Source: Rotaria macrura (taxonomy: Eukaryota; Rotifera; Eurotatoria; Philodinida; Philodinidae). Taken from it: a stretch of DNA of 64,000 nt. Below the pieces are notes generated by a model. That model saw only the letters and a program-made list of their open reading frames with translations. It ran no database searches and had not been told where the DNA came from. The stretch covers positions 1 to 64,000 of the forward strand of contig OENT01000014.1 in NCBI GenBank assembly GCA_900239685.1, read 5' to 3'. Below, piece after piece: positions 54,035 through 64,000 of this stretch (its first letter is position 1; each line of letters opens with the position of its first letter). Position numbers and translations under genes: made by a program.

Positions 54035-55181
54035 GACTGATTTTTTAAAATTTTAATGGGAAATTTTACATACAATTTTAATGTTTAACTTCTTCGTTCG
54101 CACTGAAAAATTTCTTGCGAAATATATATATATATGTGTGTGTGTGATATTTTAAATAAGCATAATGAATCTGAAAATAAATGAAATATGAATTATCAAC
54201 TTTAAAAAGTTAAGTCGACATCGCAAGAGAGACAGACATCATTTTTTCATCATCCTCCAATACGATAACGTAATTTGATATTGAATCAAACCAATGAAAT
54301 ATAAGATAATGACCTCTATAATTTACTGTTCGACATACTAATGCATATTTATCGTTCAATCATCGATAGGATTGAAAATTTCGATTAAATATAATATTTT
54401 CTTGAACAAAAGTTTTTGTGTTTCGAATAAAACATTTTTTTCTTTGATAGAATACCAATTATAACCTATATAAAATAAATAAATCGGCCGTGTCAATAGA
54501 GTTAGTTGATTGAACATATAAGGACACATATGTTCATTCAAAATAATTGCTTTACAAATTTACTGAGTAATCTTTCTTTTCTAGATGTCTAATGAAAGTT
54601 ATGTTCTAGCCAAAGATTACGATTATGCTATGCATTTGCAGGAAAAGTATTTATCATTCGTCATAATCATGACACATATTACAACTAATTGATCTGTATC
54701 ATTCGTCTTTTTTGATTTATAGAATTTACATGGAATTTACTTGTGATGTTTTTATGTTGATTTTACATCTGTAAGGTATGTTTGTGAGAGAAACAAAAAA
54801 CAAGTTTTCGAAATTTTACAATACACTTGAACTATATATTTGATAGTTACTTGACAGGCAACAGCAGTTACATCATCAATCATTCCTTTTTTTTTCCAGA
54901 CAATACGTTGATTTATTTTGTTTTCTCTTTGCGTATGTTTCTATTATTTTCGATGATGATGCACATATATAGATTCGTATAGCGATTCTTTTCTGTTTCA
55001 ATGTTTGTGTTAATAGTATACCATCAAATGTGACACACGAGCACATGTTACTCATTTACATTTGTACTAGACTCCTACCTGTATAATGAAATGAGAGAAA
55101 AAGAAAACGTTTTTTCGTTGTACGGGAATAGTATAGATCAGTTTTGTAACAGTAGTAATATTTGTTGACCTAGTCTAGAAA
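54035..55181. promoter_or_regulatory. Divergent region between poly(A) polymerase and Ena/VASP genes
   Basis: The promoters of both divergent genes should be here. No convincing core element is visible. A TA/TG microsatellite lies at about 54122-54146, just upstream of the poly(A) polymerase start. Confidence 0.35.
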
Positions 55182-55598
55182 GTGTGGTACAAATACAAAA
55201 GATTGATCTGTCAGTACGAACGAAAGAGAAAATCACAAGTTACATCTATAAATACAGTAAAAATGCGCAAATTTAACCCGTTTCGAAACAAACTACATCA
55301 TGAATCCTCACATCGTGCGAACAAAACAACATCATCATCATCATCATCATTACCTAATTCTAGACCTTATACAATTGTGAATACCGATCGTACAACACCT
55401 ACACAACCTATTACTATCTCAGCACCGATTATTAATTGTAGTGACAAGGTTGTGATTAACGACAAAGATCAGCCGAATCAAAACTGTAATGAGAAACAGA
55501 AAGCAATTATAGAAAACGTCAACATCGAAGAAGAACAAATAGACGTATCAGAAGAAACAGAAAATATGTCTGATGCATATAACAATGCAGATGATCAG
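55182..55598 (+). CDS. Candidate alternative first exon of the Ena/VASP gene
   Basis: An open frame on the plus strand has protein-like codon use from the second ATG (55263, MRKFNPFRNKLHHESS) through a poly-Ser tract to an acidic end EETENMSDAYNNADDQ, followed by a donor CAG|GTAGAT in phase 0 at 55598. The Ena/VASP exon starting at 56827 accepts phase 0, so splicing would add about 112 residues before the common part. Without splicing the frame closes two codons later at a TAG (55605-55607). It may instead be a separate small gene. No domain is recognised. Confidence 0.4.
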
Positions 55599-56668
55599 GT
55601 AGATTAGAAAACGTAGAGAACAAAACGACGAATCATTTCCTTGTCGTGTTCTTGTTAATCAATAGAAATACCAGGAGAGACATTTTTTTTTTGATTATCT
55701 CTTTTTCGTCCTTGGTCAACGTATTTTGACATTTAGATCGGGTATTCATTGAACTCAAGAATAATATTTATATATTCTTTAGAAAAGATAAGTGAGAAAA
55801 ATGTTAAACACTTCACTCCATGTAAATTGAGGTCGTCCCCTTGATATTACTTTTAGGGTTGTATTCTATGGTAGTAAAAAGATGAAATGATCCGAATATG
55901 CCGCCGTTGGCAGACACACATACACACACGGATAATTGATTAGTTTTTTCTACCATTTATCCTGGTGAGAGGAGGAAGAAAGACGAATGATATTGCATGA
56001 TGTTGCACGTACGCTAGGGATAATCGCCTAAACCATTTGTTGTTTTTTTGTTGTCTCAGCTTAAAGATGTTCTTAAACGATAAACTACAAAATTCTTCTA
56101 TGTGTCCTTATGCCATCCATCGATAAATAATCCTTTTGCTATCAAATTTAATCAATATTAACAAATAGAGCTAAGGAAAAGAATACCAAGAGACGAACAA
56201 TAAATATTCGTCAAATATCATCTTATCTCTATTTGGCATAACCTTCTCCATATTTCATATATATATATATATGTATATCGATTGATTAGATTGCACAAGA
56301 GCTATCCCTGCTTGTTAAACTATCGCCAATAATACTTATATGTATACACAATGACACTTCGTCTTTCTCTACTTGCACGTAGATGAACAGAACACATGCT
56401 AGTAATCATGAATGTACACAAGTATATAGTACTTTATAAATTGCAACCGATGTGAGAGTGACTACAAAGACAATAAATGAAAGGGGAAAAAAGGGAAAGG
56501 AATAAGAAGAAATATTCTCCTGACGATGATATACCACTTCAGCATACGTCATTCGTTCTATCTAATATTCTTCATTGCATTCACACGCACATGCAGTTAC
56601 ATATTGTTCCTTTTATTACGTCAAGTGAAAAGAAAGAATAAGTAAGACGAGCTTATTTTGGCAGAAAC
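55599..56668. other. Intronic or 5' region of the Ena/VASP gene
   Basis: About 1.07 kb lies between the candidate alternative first exon and the start used in the main model. It has a TA repeat near 56257-56273. No coding signal is seen. Confidence 0.5.
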
Positions 56669-58239
56669 ATGTCGACAGGAACGAAACTGCCTATGGCTTC
56701 ATCGTCAAACTTGAGAAGTACTATGAAGGTATAATAGATAAGACACTTGTCAACACTGTACAATACAAACTTAATGGGATGCAGATGAACTAACCGATTG
56801 TTGTTTTTATTTTTTGTTTCTCATAGCCTATTTCATCTTTATCGACAACGAGTAATCAATCATCTTCATCAGTAAAACAGCTTGAATCACTTTCGTCATC
56901 GCCAACCACAATGGTCGGAAATAGTCCCAAAGAAGATATTTTAATGAGTTGTAAAGCAACAGCCATGATATATAATGATACGCAGAAAAAATGGATTCAT
57001 TGTGCACCAAATGGCCCAGCAAAGATTCAATTACTATACGCTCCAGAAACTCAAACATATCGTATTGTGGGTCGACAGATACAAAATCATGAGGTTGTTT
57101 TAAATCATTCAATAGTCAAAGGTATTAAATACAATCAAGCAACAGCTACGTTTCATCAATGGCGTGATCAATCATACGTGTACGGATTAAATTTTTCATC
57201 CAAACTTGATGCACAAGAATTTGGCACAACGATGATGAAAATTCTTGATAGTGTCAATGGTTCTACCATTAGTTCTTCTTCGACGAATACTAATGTTCTC
57301 GGAAATCTTCCATCGACGCCACTGAATATAAATAATACTAATAATAACAGTGCATCGTCGTATATACGTCAAAGCAACCAACCTTCTTCTTTGCTTCCGC
57401 CGACAACGACAACAGTATCTAGCCATTCCACATCTATTTCTTCTTCTTCTTCTCCTTCGTCTGCATCTGATCCACAAAAACAACAACAACATCAACAACA
57501 ACATTCATCGTCATCTTACAACAGCCAATTGCGTCCAAACTTAAATTCAATAAATTCTGTACCGACTTCTACCAGTAATAATTATTATAGTCAGCATCAT
57601 CAACCAACTGAAGACGAAGACACAAATTATGCTCTAATTTCGGACTCATATTCATCTTATGGTGATAATTCAATAAATAAAACCAATCATATTCCAACAG
57701 CTCCACCATTGAATCCAAACATGTCAACTATAGGTAGTGCATCTCCTGCTGCTGCTCCACCACCACCACCTCCTCCTCCTCCTCCTCCGCCACCATTGCC
57801 GAATGGCTTTTGTAATGGATCATCATCTGCACCTGCATTAGTTCTTCCTAATGCTAATGGAAACACAGGACGTAAGTCAAGTTCAACCACGAGTGCTCCA
57901 CCAATGGACCTAATGTCTGAAATGGCAGCTAAGTTTGCTCAGCGACGTAAAGTCATTGATGACAGTGAAAAAACTGATTCATCACACACAACAAGTAATA
58001 AAGGATCATCAAAAGCTGCAACAACAACAACAACTTTACCAACAACAACAGCTGCGCCCATATCAACATCACCACGCGTCTCTCGAAAAACAAATGAATC
58101 CTGTCCGACAATATCTACTTCAACTGATCTGGAAAAATTTAAAGCTGAGATATTGAGTGAAATACGTAAAGAAATTGAAAAGGCTAAACAAGAAATACTT
58201 ACGGCTATTCTTGATCAACAAAAACGTATAAAAAAATGA
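56669..58239 (+). CDS. ENAH: Ena/VASP actin regulator
   Basis: Ena/VASP proteins bind growing actin barbed ends, recruit profilin-actin and are targeted to FPPPP ligands through EVH1. Exons 56669-56728 and 56827-58239 give 490 aa. Seen: EVH1 domain (about 55-162) with the ligand-groove aromatics in MIYNDTQKKWIHC and the block GRQIQNHEVVLNHSIVKGIKY, HQWRDQSYVYGLNF; Ser/Gln-rich linker; proline tract of 14 Pro (about 57757-57798) ending LPNGF for profilin and SH3 binding; G-actin-binding-like LMSEMAAKFAQRRKV; C-terminal EVH2 coiled coil for tetramerisation, LEKFKAEILSEIRKEIEKAK to the end. The order EVH1-Pro-EVH2 is complete. An upstream exon at 55182-55598 could replace the first exon. Confidence 0.93.
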
Positions 58240-58970
58240 TTTAAATAATTATTCAAAAAACAGAACAATCTTTTCAAGTTTTTTAATTTCTTACTTTGCT
58301 ATTTTTCTATTACACATCATTCATAGTTCTGTCTATTTATGTGAATGTTTTGTCTTTTGTTTTTACAAATAATTTCTTTTTGCTTCTTTGTTTCTTTAAG
58401 CTTTTAGAAAAAAAATACTATCAATCGAAATACAAAATGTACCATTTGACAATATACTGCAATATTAATGAACAAATATTTTTTTTTCTGCGCTCGCGTT
58501 TTTTTTTCTTATGTGCTTCTATAAACGTGCTATTTTGCTTTGATAGAAAAGAAAAGACTTTTTCTCTTCGAGGAATAAAGGATGTGCTGTGACTTGAAAA
58601 GAAATCTCGCTTTCTTTCTGCCAGATATTTCATATCTTAATCCTCTATGTGTTTGTTTCTGGGCAACTTCTTTTTTTAATATTTTCTATATTTATTGCCA
58701 CTTAACAAAACAAAATTTTCTTACTATTTACTAATATCTCAATAAATATATTTCGTTTGTTCTTTTCTTTTCTTTTCTTGTTTCTGGTATTAAATACAGC
58801 GTTTTCTCTTGTTTGTGCTGAAAAAGCTCGTTGTGCTTCCTATTACATGTCTTCTGCGTACGGAGCCCTTGTTGTCTGTGAAAACAAAACAGAAGCATAA
58901 TGAATACATTTATACGATTTCTTTTCTTGCTCTCATGTCTTAAATTCACTTTTAGAATATCGTGCAACTA
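58240..58970. other. Intergenic, Ena/VASP to RGS gene
   Basis: The 731 bp should hold the Ena/VASP 3' end and RGS promoter. A CTTTTAG acceptor-like site at 58955 just before the RGS start suggests a non-coding or short upstream exon. T-rich runs are frequent. Confidence 0.5.
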
Positions 58971-61509
58971 ATGGAAATAGCAACGTGTATTCCACGTAAA
59001 GGTTCACCGCGTTCGCTTCAATATCAACGTATGGAACGTATTGTTAAAGCAATGCAACATCCAACAGCCGGTGTACCTGTTCGTGAACAAAAATTATTTC
59101 TGTCGACAATACCCAATGCATTTACTGGTAATGCTGTTTCAGAATGGATAATACAAAGATTAAATATTAAGGATCCTGGTAAATGAGATAATCTGTTTAT
59201 AGTTTGAAAGTGCCTATTATTGTCTTCTTCATTCAGCCGAAGCATTTCATCTAGCTTCATTATTATGTTATTATGGTTATTTCTTTCATGTGACAACAAA
59301 CGGAGCTGTACAAATTAAAGATGATAATGAACTATTTCGATTTCAAGCACCCTATTTTTGGATTTCAACGAATTGGACAACAGGCAATGTTGAATATGGT
59401 TCGTTGAAAAAAAAAAGTTTTTATTTTCCTATTCATTAAATTTATTTTGCTTGTCGCTCGTAGCAATTTATTTGTTAAAACGAACATTAAGAAACCGTCA
59501 GCGACATGGTCTCGAAGAATACGAAATGGTTTGTTTTGGTGTTCATTGCTGTTTAGATAATAATTCAATTTTGATATATTTAGCATGCATTAGATGATCT
59601 TAAAAGGAAATTAATTCATCAATGGGATTTTGTTACAATGCAAGCGGAAGCTCAACTTCGGTAGGAAATGTTTTTTTCAATGTGACATTGTTTTTTTATT
59701 CTATCTATTGTATTTATTACTTCTTCCCCTTGCTGTAGCGTTCTCAAAGATCGTAAAAAAACCGATAAAACAATTATTGATAGTCAAGAACGAGCATTTT
59801 GGCGTGTAATGCGTCCTGCGGTAAGTTTTTCGATTGATCGTTTTCTTTTCTTCGTTTTATAATAAATAACATGAAAATAAATAGCCCGATGAACCATCAA
59901 TACTTGAAATGGATATTCGTCATGTTTTATATACACATCGACCTATGAAACGTGAAGAAGTTCTAAAACGTCGTGTAAGTTTCAAGAGTAGTTTTATTTG
60001 TTTGTTTGTTTTTTTCGTTTTCAATTGTATAAATAAAGTTAGCTGCAGAATAAAAATATTTGAAGTAAAACTGTTTCAGCTTGAATATCTTCAACACACA
60101 TTGACCAATCGAGTGCGCACAAAATCATCACAAACACATCAAAGGTTGTCTGTTTTACCCTCTTAATATACATTGAACCCTTTATATATATATATATATT
60201 GCCCTGAAATCCTTACCAATAGATTGTTGTCATTGTTTTCCATTGATTTATTCTCCAGAAACATTGAACCTCATCGTTTTGTGTTGCTTCGAACTCATTG
60301 AAAACGAAATTAGAATTTCTAATTTTATTCATTTTTCTTTGTATTTCCATTTCAAGTCTATGCGCATTCTTCGAATTATTCAGTGATTATGATCCTTTCT
60401 TGGGTCATTGCTCACCATCAAATCCATGGTTGACATCTGATACAGATCGATGGAATCTCATGCAACCTTTGTATGCATCTATATTTTTAATTTAAAATAG
60501 AACATACATATATTTGATTAATAGAGTTGATAATCCGACTCAACTTCGTGTTCGTCGTTGGTCTATTAGTTGTAAAGAATTATTGGCAGATCCAACTGGC
60601 ATATGTGAATTCATGAAATTCTGCAAAGCTGATTTTTCAACTGAAAGTCTCAATTTTTATGTACATGTTCAAGAAATACGACATTGTTCATTGTCACAAG
60701 TCAAACAGAAAGTTGAGAATGTTTATCGGTTTGTATTCATATGTATAAATAAAAGAAAACAAATGAAATTTTTTAATATTCTACTTTTTTTATTAGAGAA
60801 CATCTAGCACCGAATGCACGACAAGAAGTTAATATTAATGATACAATACGTACAAAAATCATTAAGAAACTTGATCATCCGAATCGGTAAAGTCGACTGA
60901 AAAGAACGAGTTTATTAATTTCAATTTCAAATTAATTCTTCTTATGTTATATTTTTTTTATCTAGTGAAATTTTTCTCGAAGCTGAAAAACATATTGTTG
61001 AATTAATTAAAAAGAATAGTTATCCACGTTTTATACAATCGGAAAATTATCGTAATCTTTTACAAAATGCTCCAAATCCATTACCGAAGAAACCGTAAGA
61101 TGATACTATCAACAAATTAAACAAGATTAAACATGATTTTTCTTTTTTTTTCCTGTTTCATACTATTAGGAGTATATTTCATTTTGTTAAAGATAATTAC
61201 TTTCGTTTATCATCGAGTAGTAGTGATGATGAATATGATTCAGATGAGCATATTCGAAGAACTGACAATTCAATGATGAACGCCTCTGTTAACCATACTC
61301 AAAGCAAACCTCAGCCACTTGTTGGATCATTAGTAAATACAGCAGCTCTTGCAACAGCAGTTGTTGCAGTGAATTCAGTCACAAGACAATCATTCGATGG
61401 TGATGGCAAATCGTAAATAAAGATTTGACATTTATTGATGAGAAACTCAAAGAAATTTTCATGGTTTTTTTCTAGACCTTATGCACATCATCCATCAGTC
61501 ACGAAATGA
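58971..61509 (+). CDS. RGS7: R7-family regulator of G-protein signalling (RGS6/7/9/11 type)
   Basis: R7 RGS proteins, in complex with Gbeta5, speed GTP hydrolysis by Gi/o alpha subunits, mainly in neurons. Thirteen exons: 58971-59178, 59237-59398, 59464-59528, 59584-59660, 59739-59820, 59885-59974, 60080-60144, 60357-60470, 60525-60728, 60797-60886, 60966-61094, 61170-61412, 61476-61509; 520 aa, all phases agree. Seen: DEP domain (about 20-100) MERIVKAMQHPTAGVPVREQ...FRFQAPYFW; R7 homology segment with YLLKRTLRN, WDFVTMQAEAQL, IDSQERAFWRV; GGL domain (about 229-264) ending SDYDPFLG, SPSNPW; RGS domain (about 300-425) with WSISCKELLADPTG, FSTESLNFYVHVQEI, EAEKHIVELIKKNSYPRFI. The tail is acidic then Ala-rich. 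Some donors are GTTCGT and GTTTGT. RGS7 over its paralogues is only by overall similarity. Confidence 0.93.
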
Positions 61510-61896
61510 AGTCTTATTATCCAATCAATGATGTAACTGTATCTACTCATAAATTTCTTCCATACAATGCATTTAATTTTCCAATTGCTCTTCGCTGCTT
61601 ATATTTATTTTATATCTTTTTCATGAATATGCATACATACGTACATACATATATGAATAAGTTCTTTTTCTTTCTTAAATTTTTTATTGATTGAGTACGG
61701 AAGTGACACTTTTTTCTCCTTATACTTTAACTAAAAAAATTGATGTCCTTTTATTTATGTTGTCTTTCATTAAACTTAGTGTACGAATGTGTTGTACCGG
61801 TTTTTTGATAACTATTATGTGTCGTTTAAACTATCGAGAAGCAAACATCTAATAGCAATTTTACTATAATTTTTACAAATGTCTTTTAATTTCTAG
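61510..61896. other. Intergenic, RGS gene to four-TM gene
   Basis: The region includes the RGS 3' end. A TTTCTAG acceptor ends exactly at the next gene's ATG, so a 5' non-coding exon of that gene probably lies here. The frame at 61506-61694 is chance. Confidence 0.5.
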
Positions 61897-62957
61897 ATGA
61901 TTACTGAATTTGATCGTTCGTGTTCGCCAGCGGCAACAATTATTATTCAACCACAACGCATAAAAAACAATGTAAAATCAACTAAACTAATTTTTCGTCT
62001 TGGCTGGATATCATTTATGCTTGGCTTCTGTGCTTTTCTTATACATTACATATCATTAGATCGTTTAGCAAATTTTTCCCCCATCAATGCTGGTATTATC
62101 TCAGGTTTTCTTCTTATGATTGCTGGCTTAGCATCAGTTGCTGCTGGATATAAAGAAACATCATATCATTGTTTCATGCATGCACAAATTTGGTCATTTA
62201 TTTCTGATATTTTGTTATCACCAGGACTTGTTGCAGTTGCCATAGCTGCATTAATTGTCGATAGTCAAGATATAAATCCAATGTGCCAATCAACTGTATC
62301 ATTCACACGAAAAATATACTTTGAAAATGGTTTAGAAATTTATTCTTCAAATTTACCATGTTTAGAAATAACGAATCTATTTAATTTAACTCAAATATTG
62401 AATGCAATTCAATTAATTATTGGTGTCTTATGTTTTCTTATTCATATGGTTCTTTTATCTCGACAAAGAAAAATACTAAAGCAAATGAAAGCACAAGAGA
62501 ATGATCATAGTAATAAAATAATTGTTATTACTGAACCAAGCAATACAGATGCAAGTAAGAACAATTCATCAGACTTTGTTTTTCTATTACGAGAAAAATA
62601 AGCATAATCTTGTTGTTCGTTGAACCATCAATTGCTTGGAGAAATTCTGTTTTTTTATTATTCATCATACATTGACCTATGAAATTCTGTAATTATCTTT
62701 ATCAATACAATAACATTCGCTTAATCTTATCAACAAATCTATAGAAAAGTATTCTTTATTCAATGAAAAACTTTGACAATTGACTAGTGATCGATTGAAG
62801 TTTAAGATTCGTTCTCTAAGTTTTGAACTTATCTTTTTAATAATTATTTTTCCAATTGAATCTATACTCGATTCTTTGTTTAGATCAAGCAATATGTTAT
62901 GCAGATACACCACCAAAATATGAAGATCTTCCACCGACACAATTTACGTATGAATGA
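61897..62957 (+). CDS. Four-transmembrane protein with C-terminal PPxY motif
   Basis: Exons 61897-62554 and 62884-62957 give 243 aa. Seen: four hydrophobic segments at about 29-52, 62-86, 95-121 and 165-190; a larger second outer loop with two cysteines (MCQ and PCL) that could pair; short basic segment RQRKILKQMK after the last helix; cytosolic tail ending TPPKYEDLPPTQF, a PPxY-type ligand for WW-domain ubiquitin ligases. Topology is inferred with both ends inside. I do not recognise a named family; the plan resembles MARVEL/MS4A-like tetraspan proteins. Without the splice the frame closes at 62601. A further exon at 63067-63109 is possible but not required. The ATG lies immediately after an acceptor, implying a 5' non-coding exon. 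Confidence 0.7.
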
Positions 62958-64000
62958 ACAATCTCTTTCTTTAAAGAAAATTACGCAACCATCGTTTCGT
63001 TTTTTATTCTTTTCACTGTACTATGAATTATAGTCTGATTGGGTGTTTATTTTTAAATTATTTTAGTGTAGTTCTAGTTTGTCAGATAAGAATAAAGTCT
63101 CGGGGATAGAAAATAAATTTATGACAAGTCTAATATAACTCTATTTGCCTAAAGAGCATTTTCTTGTTGCAAGTATGGCTTATTATTTCTTTTTGAGTAT
63201 TCATATCAGGCATCCATGTGGAATGGAATGGAACGAAAAAACTTGGCTCAAATTATCGATTGGTTCGATCTAACATCTCAAGACATCGAATGATCTTCAC
63301 AACGTTTCATCGGATCTCAAGAGACGTTAACATAATCAAATTTATTGTTCAGCAACAAAAAAAAGATAATTTACAAAATAGAATTATTGATTGGGCGAGC
63401 ATAGCGAAATTTACGATTATGAGAACTCACATTTGATTGCTCTCAAAATGTCAAGCATATTCTTTCATTCATCAATCTTTCTCTCTATGCTTGTCTTTCT
63501 ATATGGCATAAATTTTGTATATTAATTAGATCGGTAACATAACATTTGTATTTCACAATACAGAACGGAGTTATCCTATGACTATATGGTTACTCGAATA
63601 AAAAATCCCGATAAGATTCGTTTTCACTAAACAAATAAATAAATACACGTATCTAGATGCATGTTTTCACTTAGATATGATATGCAAAATCTTTAGTTTC
63701 ATCAGTTTGATTAGAGCTTTTGTCGCTTGTAGCTCAATGTTGGCGCATTGTCAAGCGATACGTTGGCTTCTTTGAGTGGGATGGCTTTTTTAAGGAGATT
63801 GTTCGAAGTGAAGCTATCATTCTTTTTTTCTACATAGAAATACTCGAATCAATGGATAGACAATCCCATATATGAAAAAATGCGTTCGCCTTTTCTCCAT
63901 AGGTTTTAGAAATTCGCAAATACGAATCGTTTCAATTTTAAAAAACTTCTATGGTTACATGCTGTATTTTTACAATAGATGTCGTTCGAAACAGACCGAT
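62958..64000. other. Gene-free right edge
   Basis: The region contains the probable 3' untranslated region of the four-TM gene (AATAAA-like words at 63091 and 63110). A tRNA 5'-half look-alike at 63725-63760 is discussed under rejected items. No gene is seen to the window edge. Confidence 0.45.

Noticed and set aside
57196..57504. Arg-rich minus-strand frame opposite the Ena/VASP gene
   Set aside because: Antisense shadow of the Ser/Gln-rich linker of a clearly coding plus-strand exon.
63725..63760. A-box-like TAGCTCAATGTTGGCG resembling a tRNA 5' half
   Set aside because: No B box or closing acceptor stem follows within tRNA distance.

Overview
The window is AT-rich nuclear DNA from an animal. 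Genes are split by many short introns (about 50-80 bp) mixed with a few of 0.5-2.7 kb, and the proteins are clearly metazoan (homeobox genes with DWYNKSL-type tails, Ena/VASP, R7-type RGS, MANF, FANCB, poly(A) polymerase, PPIL4). Low GC, compact introns and a secreted GH130-type enzyme that is uncommon in animals fit a rotifer, probably bdelloid. That assignment is inference; the sequence alone shows only an invertebrate. I rebuilt exon models by hand from splice sites. Nearly every model closes in frame with a length close to its family.

Layout. 1-5.2 kb: no gene seen. 5.2-11.35 kb (+): a TTLL10-like tubulin ligase-family gene with a 2.7 kb intron. 11.4-18.9 kb (-): a seven-exon gene read as FANCB, ending 91 bp from the TTLL10 stop and carrying a foldback element in one intron. 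20.5-24.2 kb (-): three housekeeping genes, SNRPF, a divergent ubiquitin fused to ribosomal protein S27a, and an LCLAT1-type acyltransferase. 24.6-28.1 kb (+): an MCFD2-like EF-hand secretory protein and a secreted GH130-like beta-propeller enzyme. 28.9-33.5 kb (-): two tandem PROP/UNC-42-type homeobox genes. 35.4-37.6 kb (-): MRPL42 and MANF. 37.6-46.7 kb: a gene-poor block with a dead mariner, a hAT remnant and a near-perfect 437 bp palindrome. 47.1-54.0 kb (-): PPIL4 and poly(A) polymerase. 56.7-63.0 kb (+): Ena/VASP (with a possible alternative first exon near 55.3 kb), an R7-family RGS, and a four-transmembrane protein with a PPxY tail.

Most genes are unrelated housekeeping or signalling genes, as usual for a eukaryotic chromosome, so no operon logic applies. 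The points most worth a second look are the ubiquitin moiety that has lost all ubiquitin lysines but one, the MANF without its C-terminal CXXC, the FANCB gene, the tandem PROP-type pair with one diverging tail, the GH130 candidate transfer, and the young palindrome flanked by 13 bp direct repeats.
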